Source: Polyangiaceae bacterium
GTDB lineage: Bacteria; Myxococcota_A; Polyangia; Polyangiales; Polyangiaceae
DNA: 50,646 nt
Assembly (NCBI GenBank): GCA_025453595.1
Contig: JALOQB010000002.1
Span: 1 to 50,646 of the forward strand
Reading direction: 5' to 3'
In this document: piece by piece, positions 43,501 through 50,646 of the stretch
Numbering within the stretch: the first letter of the stretch is position 1
Layout of the letters: each line of letters begins with the position of its first letter
Translations under genes and position numbers: made by a program
Notes under the pieces: model-generated
What the model was told of the DNA's origin: nothing
The model's input: only the letters and a program-made list of their open reading frames with translations
Database searches by the model: none

Positions 43501-44519
43501 CCACCTTCACCCAGCCCAACGGCTTCACCACCTCCAGCCCCAACCTCTGCGACAACTCCCTGGTCATCAGCCAGGTCTACGGCGGCGGCAGCAACAGTGG
43601 AGCCACGTTCAAGCGCGACTTCGTCGAACTCCACAACCGCGGCTCCCAGCCTATCGACCTCGCCGGATTCTCCCTACAGTATGCATCCACGTCAGGCACT
43701 TCCTGGCAAAAGCTGGATCTTTCGAAAACCATCCCGGCAGGCGGCTACTTCCTCATCCAACTTGCAGGTGGAAACGTAGGGGCAGACCTCCCGACGCCGG
43801 ATTTGACGGGAAGCATTGACCTCGCTGGCTCCAACGGCAAGGTGGCTCTCGTCAACAACCAGACTGTACTCTCTGGTTCCTGCCCGCTTGGCGCATCCGT
43901 GATCGACTTCGTCGGGTACGGCAGCGCCAACTGCTCGGAGGGAGGCACTGCCACCCCAGCGCCGTCCTCGACGCTCTCGGCCCAGCGCGTGCAAAATGGC
44001 TGCGCCGACGTGAACTTGAACAGCGTCGATTTCGTCACCGGAACCCCCGCACCGAAGAACTCCGCCTCGGCCGCGGTAGTCTGCGCCTGCACGGTGCACA
44101 ACGAGTCCGGCGCAGGGCTCGAGGCGGACTTCTGCAACGTGCAGTTCCCGACCTCGCTCTCGCTCACGACCGCCACGCTGTCCCCGCAGGTCTTCGGGCG
44201 CATCTTCGAGGCCGGGATCACCGAGGCAGCGGGGCCCAACGCGCAGGTCCGCGCCCAGCTCGGCTTCGGGCTCCCCACCCAGAACCCCCAGTACGGCGCC
44301 TGGACCTGGTCCACCGCCTCCTTCAACGTCCAGGTCGGCAACGACGACGAGTACCAGGCCACGTTCACCGCCCCCGCCCCCGGGAGCTACCGCTACGCCT
44401 ACCGCGTCAGCCTCGATCAGGGCGTCTCCTGGACCGTCTGCGATCCGAACGGCGCGGGCGCGAACCCCGACCTCTCCCTCGACCTGGGCAACCTGCCGGT
44501 CCTCACCGTCACCCCCTGA
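40590..44519 (+). CDS. Large Cys-rich repeat lipoprotein with Big_5 and lamin-tail domains
   Basis: 1309 residues; start at MRNQPTSPQ with AAGGA upstream. The hydrophobic segment ends LQWACDE, an imperfect lipobox. A collagen-like Gly/Ala region spans about 35-155. Five to six Cys-rich modules (about 160-830) follow, with CPGTDTECQARTCNAGVCGF as the recurring core; three are nearly identical. A KNGSETDVDCGGSCPAC module, a Big_5 Ig-like domain (LSTSPADNTSALASTPIAV), a lamin-tail domain (VISQVYGGGSNSGATFKRDF) and a C-terminal beta domain complete it. A surface adhesin or matrix protein is the likely role. Confidence 0.82.
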   Translation: MRNQPTSPQRWLALALLASSLQWACDETGGALTVGEAAGGSAGQAGGQGGSPGGSAGVAGSGAGTAGTAGTAGIAGAAGGGGTAGTAGGGGDAGTAGTGGDGGSAGAAGDAGAAGAGMGGAAGDAGAAGDAGAAGDAGQAGAAGDAGSAGDAGQAGAGGNSCSDASECPGTDEACQFRTCENGQCGIGFAAQGTPVPVQNAGDCRVDVCDGSGAVVTQNDDSDTPVSGNSCVTVSCSNGAAVSTNVAAGEACGDALQCDGNGNCVGCNVASDCPGTDTECQVRACSTGTCTVVNTPEGTPLSSQTVGDCLQAQCNGEGGIKQVPVADDPLDDGKECTVDSCNAGTPQSSPKNAGTTCSENGGLVCDGTDSCVQCLDASSCPQPSGPCQIAACTAGVCGFTNVAAGTVLPTQVTGDCKRNECDGAGAVLSVNDAADLPADSNPCTQDVCTGGVPSNPPVSAGTNCGGANVCNAQGQCVGCNAATDCPGTDTECQARTCNAGVCGFSFAPAGTPVASQTAGDCKRNECNGAGTVVAAPFNSDLPVDSNACTQDLCSSGNPSNPPQPSGTACNQNGGKVCNGASACVQCVGASDCPGTDTECQTRTCNAGVCGFNFAPAGTPVASQTTGDCKRNECNGAGTVVAAPFNSDLPVDGNACTQDLCSGGNPSNPPQPVGTNCGGTSVCNAQSQCVGCNVATDCPGTDTECQARTCTAGVCGFSFTPAGTPVASQTAGDCKENQCNGAGAIVAANKDTDLPLDDGNQCTGQACASGAPQFPPVAAGTTCNQNGGQVCNALATCVQCINGTQCPSGVCTAGTCQAPTCTDTVKNGSETDVDCGGSCPACPNGDTCNVNTDCQSGNCSQGTCAPALAVLSTSPADNTSALASTPIAVTFNQAMNPATLTAQTTSGACSGTLQVSLDNFTTCVPMAAALAVLSNGNATATVTPAPGLLVNQTYKIRVTTGVAGAGGAPLTATFTQPNGFTTSSPNLCDNSLVISQVYGGGSNSGATFKRDFVELHNRGSQPIDLAGFSLQYASTSGTSWQKLDLSKTIPAGGYFLIQLAGGNVGADLPTPDLTGSIDLAGSNGKVALVNNQTVLSGSCPLGASVIDFVGYGSANCSEGGTATPAPSSTLSAQRVQNGCADVNLNSVDFVTGTPAPKNSASAAVVCACTVHNESGAGLEADFCNVQFPTSLSLTTATLSPQVFGRIFEAGITEAAGPNAQVRAQLGFGLPTQNPQYGAWTWSTASFNVQVGNDDEYQATFTAPAPGSYRYAYRVSLDQGVSWTVCDPNGAGANPDLSLDLGNLPVLTVTP
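42040..42790. repeat. Near-identical 315-321 bp coding repeats
   Basis: Within the Cys-rich gene, blocks beginning at GGCACCGACACCGAGTGCCA (42048, 42369 and 42684) repeat with 321- and 315-base spacing. Long stretches are identical, including the Pro-Phe-Asn-Ser segment of the first two. High DNA identity points to recent duplication or ongoing recombination. Confidence 0.85.
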
Positions 44520-44540
44520 CCCGCGGCCTCCGGCCCCGCG

Positions 44541-46676
44541 TCACGGGGCCGTGAGCAGCAGCACGTGGGCCGCCTGATCCGGCACGTTCACCGGGATCCC
44601 GCCGCCGCTCAGCTCCTGCGCCGAGAACGAGCCCAGCTCCTTCTGCTGGGCCCCACCCTCGTCCAGCACCAGCCGCGCCGTCCCCCCGGCGCTCAGCCCC
44701 GCGGCCCCCAGCAGCTCCGCCGGGAGCTTCACCGTCGACTGGAGCGAACTCCCGGGCTGGAAGTTCGCCACCACCAGCAGCAGACGCCCGGCCCCGGGGG
44801 CAAAGCGCGCCAGCGGGAACATCCCCGGCGCCTGCCCGTTCGCGTAGCGCAGCCCCCAGTACCCTTCCCCGCGCACCGCCGGGTCCTGCACCAGCGCCAG
44901 CAGATCCCGGTAGTAGGCGCGCAGCGAGGTCTGCGCGGGGCTCAGCTTGCCCCCATCCCAGGCCCCCCCGTTGTGCAGCGCCGCCAGCCCCGGCAGGGCC
45001 CAGTAATCGAACAGCGTGGTCTTGCCGTCGTCCCCACCAAACCCTTCCTCCCCGGAGCCGTCCTCCCCGACCTCCTGCCCGTTGTAAACCAGCACCGGAC
45101 CGCTGGTCCCCAGGTACAGCAAGGGAGCCAGCTGGCGCCCCGCCCTCGTCGATCCAAACCCCGAGCTGTCCGCACCCCCCTGCAGCACCACCGGCGACGC
45201 GATCCGCCGCTCGTCGTGGTTCTCCAGGTAATGCAGGTACCGGTGGCGCTGTCCGTTGCCCAGATCCCGCAGCATCCCGTCCAGATCATCCAGGGTGCGC
45301 TTGCCCTGGTAGATCTCCTTCAGCAGATCGTAAGCAGGGTCATTGTAGACTGCATCGAAGCCCGACGACAGAAGCCCTTCGAGGTTCTCGTACGCCTCCG
45401 CGATCACCAGCGCCTGCGGGTCCCGCTGCTTGGCCTGGGCGATCAGCCAGGACCAGGCCTGAAGCGGGACAAAGTGGGCAAAGTCGCAGCGGAACCCGTC
45501 GACGCCCCTGGCCTGCCAGTAGGCCAGGATCGCATCCATCCGGTCCCAGACCGGGGGCCGCGGGTCGAAGGAAGACGAGGCCGGATCCGCGAAGTTGAAG
45601 CCAAAATTCAGCTTGATGGTCTCGTACCAGTCGTTCTCCGAGGGCTCGGCGGAGAGCACGTTGTTGCCGGTCACCCGGGGGGGCCGCCCGGGCGCGCCGT
45701 CTTCCCGGTCAAAGAGCCCGTCGAAGACGATGCCAGGGGGGTTCCAGCCCGCAGGACGCCGGAGCTTGAGCGGCTTCCCCTGGGGCTGGGTCAGGTAAAA
45801 ATAGCTGTTCTGTGGCGAGAAGAAGGCCGAGGTATCGTCCCCCTTGCCGAAGTCCAGCTCGGGCTTCACGACGCTCCCGTAGCTGCGAGCCACGTGGTTG
45901 GGCACCAGATCCAGCATGACCTTCAGCCCCGCCTGGTGCAGCCGCTCGACCAGCGCCTCGAACTCGACCATCCGGTTCGCCGGATCGACCGCGTAATCCG
46001 GGCAAACATCGAAGTAATCGCGGATCGCATAGAACGACCCGGCGCGCCCCTTCACGATGTCCGGATCGTCCGCCCCCAGCCCCGGATCCACCGAGGACCA
46101 GTCCGTCATCGTCGCCTGCCTCAGCACCCCCGTCAGCCACACGTGCGTCACCCCCGACTGCACCAGCATCGCCGCCGCCGCCTCGTTGATGTCCGCGAAT
46201 TTCCCCACCCCGTTCTGCTCCAGGGTCCCGTCCTTGATGCGGCTCAGGTTCTCGTTGCCAAAATGCCTGACCACCAGCTGGTAAATCACCGGACGCCGCG
46301 GCTCCTCCCCGCCCCCACCGGCCCCCGCCTGTCCGGAAGCTCCGGATGCCCCCGCCTCCCCCGCCGCCCCGGCCCCTGCCTCCCCGCCAGCCCCGGCCTC
46401 ACCGCCCGACCCTGCGCTGCCCCCGGCCCCGGCCCCTGCTTCCCCTGCCGCCCCGCTGCTCCCAGCGCCCCCGCCCTGGCTGGTACCGCCGACGCCACCG
46501 TTGGATGAACCCGACATGCCTCCCTGCATAGCGCCTCCTGCTCCGGCCTGCCCTGACATCCCCCCGGCCCCCGCCCCCACCGCGGGATCCCCCGCCGTGG
46601 GAACGTCGGACACGCTGCACCCGAACAGGACCAGTGGCAGCCACACCGCCGCCCGCTTCAAGGGGAAGTTTTTCAC
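44541..46676 (-). CDS. GH13 alpha-amylase-family lipoprotein
   Basis: 711 residues; the GTG start at 46676 is chosen because it gives a lipoprotein signal (LPLVLFGC). A Gly-rich linker runs to about residue 135. The (beta/alpha)8 domain has the four GH13 regions: VMLDLVPNHVA (I), GVDGFRCDFAH with the nucleophile Asp (II), ALVIAEAYEN with the acid Glu (III), and YLENHDERR with the third Asp (IV). A C-terminal beta-sandwich (about 620-711) completes it. It should hydrolyse or transfer alpha-glucans outside the cytoplasm. The linker contains a TCCGGA-N3-TCCGGA motif at 46332. Confidence 0.93.
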   Translation of the reverse strand: MKNFPLKRAAVWLPLVLFGCSVSDVPTAGDPAVGAGAGGMSGQAGAGGAMQGGMSGSSNGGVGGTSQGGGAGSSGAAGEAGAGAGGSAGSGGEAGAGGEAGAGAAGEAGASGASGQAGAGGGGEEPRRPVIYQLVVRHFGNENLSRIKDGTLEQNGVGKFADINEAAAAMLVQSGVTHVWLTGVLRQATMTDWSSVDPGLGADDPDIVKGRAGSFYAIRDYFDVCPDYAVDPANRMVEFEALVERLHQAGLKVMLDLVPNHVARSYGSVVKPELDFGKGDDTSAFFSPQNSYFYLTQPQGKPLKLRRPAGWNPPGIVFDGLFDREDGAPGRPPRVTGNNVLSAEPSENDWYETIKLNFGFNFADPASSSFDPRPPVWDRMDAILAYWQARGVDGFRCDFAHFVPLQAWSWLIAQAKQRDPQALVIAEAYENLEGLLSSGFDAVYNDPAYDLLKEIYQGKRTLDDLDGMLRDLGNGQRHRYLHYLENHDERRIASPVVLQGGADSSGFGSTRAGRQLAPLLYLGTSGPVLVYNGQEVGEDGSGEEGFGGDDGKTTLFDYWALPGLAALHNGGAWDGGKLSPAQTSLRAYYRDLLALVQDPAVRGEGYWGLRYANGQAPGMFPLARFAPGAGRLLLVVANFQPGSSLQSTVKLPAELLGAAGLSAGGTARLVLDEGGAQQKELGSFSAQELSGGGIPVNVPDQAAHVLLLTAP
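46332..46346. repeat. TCCGGA-N3-TCCGGA palindromic linker motif, copy 4
   Basis: In the linker of the minus-strand amylase gene. Read on the coding strand, it is flanked by GCA and CAG exactly like copies 3 and 5. Confidence 0.8.
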
Positions 46677-46798
46677 CCCCGCTCTTTGTGCAAGAACCCG
46701 GCCGCCTCGCCGCCTCCACGCACCGCCGCGGTCGAGTCTTCTTTTACCCTCGCGCTGCAGCGTGGCGCCCGCCTGGGGCAAGGCCATGATGTCCCCGC

Positions 46799-47578
46799 GT
46801 GCCTCTCCCCGCCCCTGACCCTCGACCAGCGCTGGAAGCACTCCGTGAAGCAGCCGACCCTGCCACCCCCGCCTCGCGCCTGGCACGGCTCGCCGCGCAC
46901 CACGATCCGCGGATCCCCCGGGCCGTGGCCCGCAACCCAGCCCTCACCCGCGATCTGGCCCTCGCCCTCCTCGAAACTTACCCCGCCGACGCCTCCCACA
47001 ACCCGGCCTTGCCCCTCTGGCTGCTCGAACAGCCAGACCTGCTGCGCCTTCGCCCTCGCACCATCCCCGCGCTCCTCTCCATCGACCCTCCCGCCTGGCT
47101 CCTCTCCGTGCTCCAGGACCAGTGGAACGAGCACAGCTCCGAGCGCACCGACGTGCTGCTCGGCAAGTGGCTCGCCCGCCGCCCCGACACCCCCGCCTGG
47201 CTCCTGACCCGCCTCTGCGCCTGCGGTCACCCGGGGACCCGCTACCTCGCCTCCAGGAATCCGGAAGTTCCCTACAAGACCCTGGCGCTCCTCCAGGCCG
47301 CCGGCAGCGACCCGGATCTACGGCTCCCGGTGCGCCGTCGCCCCCCGACCTCGTCCACGCAGCTCCGGGAGGCGGCGGCCCTCGGGGTCTGGGGAGCGCA
47401 GCTCGTGGCCTCCCACCCTCGCGCCCCGGAGGAACTCCTCGCGGAGCTCGCCCGGCACCCCAGCCCGGCGGTGACGGAGACCCTTGCGCGACACCCGCGC
47501 CGGGCAGCCATGGCCCCGCCGCCAGGCCCCGCCGCCAGGCTGACGCAGGGCGCTCAGCGCTTGGCGTCCTGGAAGTAG
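46799..47578 (+). CDS. LRV/HEAT-like helical repeat protein
   Basis: 259 residues, GTG start. It is made of short helical repeats of the leucine-rich-repeat-variant type: ASRLARLAAHHDPRIPRAVA, PALTRDLALALLETYPAD, DTPAWLLTRLCACGHPGTR and APEELLAELARHPSPAVTE. No signal peptide or catalytic motif is present. LRV proteins are protein-binding scaffolds. The 3' end overlaps the convergent Tudor-like lipoprotein gene by 25 bases. The start is uncertain within a Pro-rich N-terminus. Confidence 0.68.
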   Translation: MPLPAPDPRPALEALREAADPATPASRLARLAAHHDPRIPRAVARNPALTRDLALALLETYPADASHNPALPLWLLEQPDLLRLRPRTIPALLSIDPPAWLLSVLQDQWNEHSSERTDVLLGKWLARRPDTPAWLLTRLCACGHPGTRYLASRNPEVPYKTLALLQAAGSDPDLRLPVRRRPPTSSTQLREAAALGVWGAQLVASHPRAPEELLAELARHPSPAVTETLARHPRRAAMAPPPGPAARLTQGAQRLASWK

Positions 47579-48324
47579 ATCGAGGGGCGGGCCTGGTGAG
47601 AAGGCCAGTGAACGATCAGATCCGAGGCGACGTAGATGCGGCCCCCTCCCCAGGCGAAGAGCCCGCGGTACGACTTCCCCCGGACGACCTGGACAACGGC
47701 GCTGGTGGTGTTCCCGTAGACGCCCACGTACGCCTGCTGGCCGTCGGAGGAGACCGTCTGCACGTTGGAAGGGGGGAAGCTGTTGGGCTTCGGCTTGCAG
47801 TTCACACGGAGCCACTCCCGCAGCATCTTGGTCTCGCAGCCCAGATCCGAGGACCCTCGGACCCGGACCTCCTGGGCGACCGCGTTCCACTCGGTGATGG
47901 TCGGCGGGTTCGAGCCGGGCCCTGGAATGTCCTCGGGAAGGCCATCCGAGGCCATTCGCCCTGCCACCGGGGCCGGCGGCGCCACGGGGGTCGGCGCCGC
48001 GGTCTTGTTCGTGGGGCCGCCGCTGCGACCCTTGATGCGATCCAGCCCCACCACCTCGTCCCACTCGTTGCCGTAGCCCTCGTAATGGATCTTGTAGCGA
48101 CCGTCCCCCTCCACCGAGAGGATCACCGCCGGGTACAGCTTGCCTTTCCAGGTCACCTGGATCCGGTCCCCCACCGCGTACGTCTCCCCCGCCGCCTTTG
48201 ACCCCTTCGACTCCTTGCCGAAGTTCGGCACCTGGCAGCACCCCCCCAGGGAGAGCACCAGCAGCGCCGGCAGGATGGGGCCCAATGCCCTGAAAATACC
48301 TGGAGAAAATCGTGATTTGATCAT
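47554..48324 (-). CDS. Lipoprotein with Tudor/MBT-like beta-barrel domain
   Basis: 256 residues; start MIKSRFSPG, signal ending LVLSLGGCC. Residues ~47-95 (YAVGDRIQVTWKGKLYPAVI, then GRYKIHYEGYGNEWDEVV) form a Tudor-knot/agenet-like barrel, otherwise known from chromatin- and RNA-binding proteins, here in an exported context. After a Pro/Ala linker the C-terminal domain (about 130-256) is unknown, with two Cys (DLGCETKMLREWLRVNC). Function is not predictable. It is convergent with the LRV-like gene. Confidence 0.7.
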   Translation of the reverse strand: MIKSRFSPGIFRALGPILPALLVLSLGGCCQVPNFGKESKGSKAAGETYAVGDRIQVTWKGKLYPAVILSVEGDGRYKIHYEGYGNEWDEVVGLDRIKGRSGGPTNKTAAPTPVAPPAPVAGRMASDGLPEDIPGPGSNPPTITEWNAVAQEVRVRGSSDLGCETKMLREWLRVNCKPKPNSFPPSNVQTVSSDGQQAYVGVYGNTTSAVVQVVRGKSYRGLFAWGGGRIYVASDLIVHWPSHQARPSIYFQDAKR

Positions 48325-48431
48325 CCGGATCACCCTCGCGCGCAACGAACTCGGGGCCACGGGTTGCGCGCCTCCTCACAGGATACGGCGAGCGCTACCG
48401 TTGCACGAGGGTTTGCGCGGGGCGAAGGGGG

Positions 48432-49409
48432 TCAGAGGCAGCCGGTCAGCGCGTCGTAGGCGCTCTTGGTGCCGCCGGGCAGCGGCCGGTTCAGCGCATC
48501 CTGGGGCCCCGGCGCAAGGAGCGCCTTCGCCAGATCGACCGCCTTGCCGCTCACCGGGACAGGGCACACCGGGCTCTTTGCGTTGACCGAGATGACCCCG
48601 TTCGAGGCCGCCACCGTGGTGTAGCTGCCACCGAAGACCCAGGCGCAGGACCCGAGCGCCCCGGTCTTCTGGTTCGCCGAGCAGGTGAACCGCAGCGAGG
48701 CCAGGTTGCTGTAATCGCCGCCGCAGAAGGTGTCCCCGCAGATGTTGTCGAACGCCCCTCGCAGCGCCTGCGTCGCCTCGATCCACGCAAGCTGGTCCTC
48801 GCCCGTGGTGAAGGAGTCGAGGGCCTCGACGAAATTTCCGGTGCCCGGGTCCGGGAGCGCCGTCGCCCCGATCGGCTGGCCAAAGCAGCCCCCCAGGATG
48901 TCGTACAGCGACGTCTTGGTGTTGGGGATGATCGCGTAGAGCGGATCCACTTCGAGGGCCTTCAGCACCGCGTTCGCCGTCGCCTTCGTCGCCACCCGGC
49001 ACTGGAAGCTCGGCGCGCTCACCGTCACCTTGCCGCTCTTCGCGTTGATCGACTGCTGGCTGCCGGCAAAGGTCCACACGCACTGCGCCACACGCCCCGT
49101 CTTCCGCGAGACCGAGCAGTCCAGCCCGAGCGAGGTCAGGTTGCTGTAATCGCCGCCGCAGAAGGTGTCCCCGCAGATGTTGTCGAACGCGCTGTTCAGC
49201 GATTGTCGCAGCGCAATCCAGCGGCTCTGATCGGCCCCGGTCTTCCAGTAATCCAGGATGGGTACATACGAACCGGCCGAGGTGAGGTCCGACTCGTCGG
49301 CCTCGTCCACCACCTCGGTCGAGGGCTCCTGACCCCCGGATTCACACCCGAGAAGCCCGACCCCGACCAGCATCCACCCGATCCACCCGGCGTACTTCGA
49401 CATCTTCAC
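48432..49409 (-). CDS. Lipoprotein with two copies of a Cys-rich domain
   Basis: 325 residues; the lipobox VGVGLLGC places Cys22. Two homologous halves (about 50-180 and 185-325) each carry AFDNICGDTFCGGDYSNL, then a second Cys pair and a strand pair (CVWTFAGS / CAWVFGGS), and end with LYDILGGCF / AYDALTGCL. The DNA of the CGDTFCGGDYSNL segment is identical in both copies for about 50 bases. No catalytic motif is seen. It looks like a secreted, disulfide-bonded domain family of unknown function. Confidence 0.75.
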   Translation of the reverse strand: MKMSKYAGWIGWMLVGVGLLGCESGGQEPSTEVVDEADESDLTSAGSYVPILDYWKTGADQSRWIALRQSLNSAFDNICGDTFCGGDYSNLTSLGLDCSVSRKTGRVAQCVWTFAGSQQSINAKSGKVTVSAPSFQCRVATKATANAVLKALEVDPLYAIIPNTKTSLYDILGGCFGQPIGATALPDPGTGNFVEALDSFTTGEDQLAWIEATQALRGAFDNICGDTFCGGDYSNLASLRFTCSANQKTGALGSCAWVFGGSYTTVAASNGVISVNAKSPVCPVPVSGKAVDLAKALLAPGPQDALNRPLPGGTKSAYDALTGCL

Positions 49410-49562
49410 CCGCCCCGTTTACGCCCGGCCCCCCGGGCCCACAAGCAACAAACTCATCACACCGCCTCCCTCTCCTCGGGGCACGCTGTCGCTCTTTCCG
49501 CACAGCGTGGCCCCTCCCCCTGTCCCCGCAGGAAACACCCGCGCTGGGGTATCCTGCCGTCC

Positions 49563-50552
49563 ATGCGTCTCCTCGCCTTTCCCCTGGTGCTCCTTGGCCT
49601 CCTCGCTGCCTGTGAATCCGATCAGGGGCAGCAAGGCAATGCATCCGGAAGTTCCGGACAGACCTCTGCCGGAAGCAGCGGGGCCGGCGGAAGCAGCGGC
49701 ACCGGCGGAGCAAGCGGGACGAGCGGAGCAAGCGGGACAGGCGGGGCCGGAGCAGGAGGGGCAAGCGCAGGGGGGAGCGGAGCCGGGGGTACGGCCGGCG
49801 TCGGCGGCGCAGGGAACGGAGGGACCGCAGGGGGCCCGAGCGGCGCGGGGGGAGGGGGCTCCGGCGGGGCCGCGGGCGAGGCCGGAAGCTCGGGCTCCGG
49901 CGGCGTCGCGGGGGGCGGGGGGACAGGCGGAGCGGCCGGCTGCGTGCCGTCCTTGCCCACGTTTGCCGACGGCAAGAAGCCGAGCAAGACGATCCATGTG
50001 AAGGGCGGGGCGGCCCCGGGGGGCGATGGCTCGCCGGAGAAACCCTTCGCCGGGCTCAACGAGGCCAAGGCCGCCATCACGCCCGGCACCGAGGTCCGGA
50101 TCTCGGGCCAGGTGACCCAGGGGGCCTACCTGTCGCAGCTGAGCGGGACACCGGAGGCCCCCATCTTTTTCCGCGGAGAACCAGGCGCCCAGCTCGGCAC
50201 CCTGACCTTCGATACCGGGGGCTACATCGTGGTCGAGGACCTCGAGCTGATCGGCACCGGGAGCGGCCACGTGCTCCACTTCTTCTTCACCGATTTCATG
50301 CTCTTCCGCCGCCTCACCATCCACAACGCAGGGCTGGGTAGCATCAAGGGGAGCCAGTCCCGCAATGTCTATGTCGAGGAGGTCGATGCCTACGACGCGG
50401 GCAAGGCGTCGGTCCACCCGGTCATCGACTTTGTCGGCGTCAACACCGGGCACGTCGTGCGCAGCAAGTTCCACCAGGGCCCCGGCGTGGTCGTCATGGT
50501 GAACCTCCCCTCCGAGAACGGAGGGGCTTCTCAGAAGCCTCTCGGCTGCTGA
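49563..50552 (+). pseudogene. Right-handed beta-helix (pectate-lyase-like) lipoprotein, truncated by mobile element
   Basis: Signal MRLLAFPLVLLGLLAACES (lipobox Cys17), then a Gly/Ser linker to about residue 125, then a parallel beta-helix starting KTIHVKGGAAPGGDGSPEKP with strands ILVEDLELIGTGS-like and NVYVEEVDAYDAG. At VVVM (position 50497) the reading frame runs into foreign sequence and stops after 18 chimaeric codons. The missing helix coils and catalytic tail must lie beyond the inserted element or be lost. The linker contains palindromic motif copy 5. Confidence 0.75.
49644..49658. repeat. TCCGGA-N3-TCCGGA palindromic linker motif, copy 5
   Basis: TCCGGA-AGT-TCCGGA in the beta-helix lipoprotein linker, flanked by GCA and CAG as in copies 3 and 4. 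Confidence 0.8.
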
Positions 50553-50610
50553 GCTACTTGCCGGGGTTCCGCCGGAACTACCTGGCTTCTGCCAGGATAC
50601 TTGCTTGCGT
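50499..50610 (-). ncRNA. Candidate omega RNA (reRNA) at the element's right end
   Basis: TnpB elements transcribe a structured guide RNA from the 3' end of tnpB across the right end into flanking DNA. This stretch has the expected run of hairpins ending at the element border. The guide portion would be the adjacent host sequence, minus strand, beginning CATGACGACC at 50498. The assignment rests on position and structure only; its 5' limit is arbitrary. Confidence 0.4.
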
Positions 50611-50646
50611 GACAGAAACTTTTACGTCGCCCGTCCTGCGGGGCGA
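50499..50646 (-). mobile_element. Right end of an IS200/IS605-family (TnpB-type) element, cut by window edge
   Basis: Read on the minus strand, the boundary is GAAG, stem CCCCTCCG, loop TTCT, stem CGGAGGGG, then AGGTTCAC and the host gene. This is the classic subterminal hairpin plus TTCAC end of IS605/IS1341-type elements. Further hairpins (GGCTTCT-C-AGAAGCC at 50525-50539, CCTGGC-TTCT-GCCAGG at 50581-50596) lie inside. The element interrupts the beta-helix gene at about 50498. The transposase or tnpB gene would lie to the right, outside the window. Confidence 0.6.

Overview
The window is high-GC DNA (three of four 60-base lines counted by hand are 60-80% GC) packed with genes on both strands. 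About half of the genes encode exported lipoproteins. Many of these carry long Gly/Ala/Ser linkers of the GGAGGAGG type directly after the signal peptide. Together with CX4CH cytochrome-like motifs, an LruC-domain protein, Cys-rich repeat proteins and an NtrC-type regulator with a sigma-54 promoter, this points to a myxobacterium (Myxococcota), most likely of the Polyangiales type. No tRNA, rRNA or CRISPR array was seen.

Layout. 75-4050: a degenerate PP2C-like protein coupled to a membrane-anchored beta-propeller protein, then a divergent SH3b-NlpC/P60 lipoprotein and an FGE-sulfatase-fold lipoprotein. 4080-4368: an unusual tandem array, five 23-bp units followed by 29 CCGCAG hexamers. 4689-6509: a TerB-like protein and a CX4CH cytochrome-like lipoprotein. 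6724-9146: a sigma-54 promoter, a cytoplasmic histidine kinase and its NtrC-family regulator. 9155-13468: thrS, zwf and a glutathione S-transferase. 13592-16559: a probable metal-homeostasis group (CobW-type GTPase, WD40 protein, convergent NiCoT-like permease). 16765-22299: a small lipoprotein with an LruC-domain protein, an esterase lipoprotein and a DUF4874/DUF4832 lipoprotein. 22231-25107: a lower-GC two-gene segment flanked by perfect 71-bp direct repeats. 25133-28132: a small lipoprotein, an aldo/keto reductase and a zinc-metalloprotease lipoprotein.

28263-34596: rhodanese-ThiF fusion, MerR-TPR protein, NYN nuclease, large propeller-like lipoprotein and xseB. 34605-37903: an operon of a RibBX-like fusion, nusB and an isolated M17 N-terminal domain, preceded by an EcsC-TerB-like gene. 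37933-40465: a Cys-rich lipoprotein, two small proteins of unknown function, an alpha/beta hydrolase and a polysaccharide-lyase tail remnant. 40590-46676: a 1309-residue Cys-rich repeat protein and a GH13 amylase lipoprotein. 46799-50552: an LRV-like repeat protein, two further lipoproteins, and a beta-helix lipoprotein whose 3' end is cut by what looks like the right end of an IS200/IS605-family (TnpB-type) element running in from beyond the right edge.

Housekeeping functions (thrS, zwf, xseB, nusB, ribBX, rhodanese-ThiF) are interspersed with accessory, mostly secreted functions. The most notable items are the TnpB-type end with its hairpins (probable omega RNA), the 71-bp-repeat-flanked lower-GC cassette, the hexanucleotide array, and a palindromic DNA motif shared by the Gly-rich linkers of unrelated lipoproteins.
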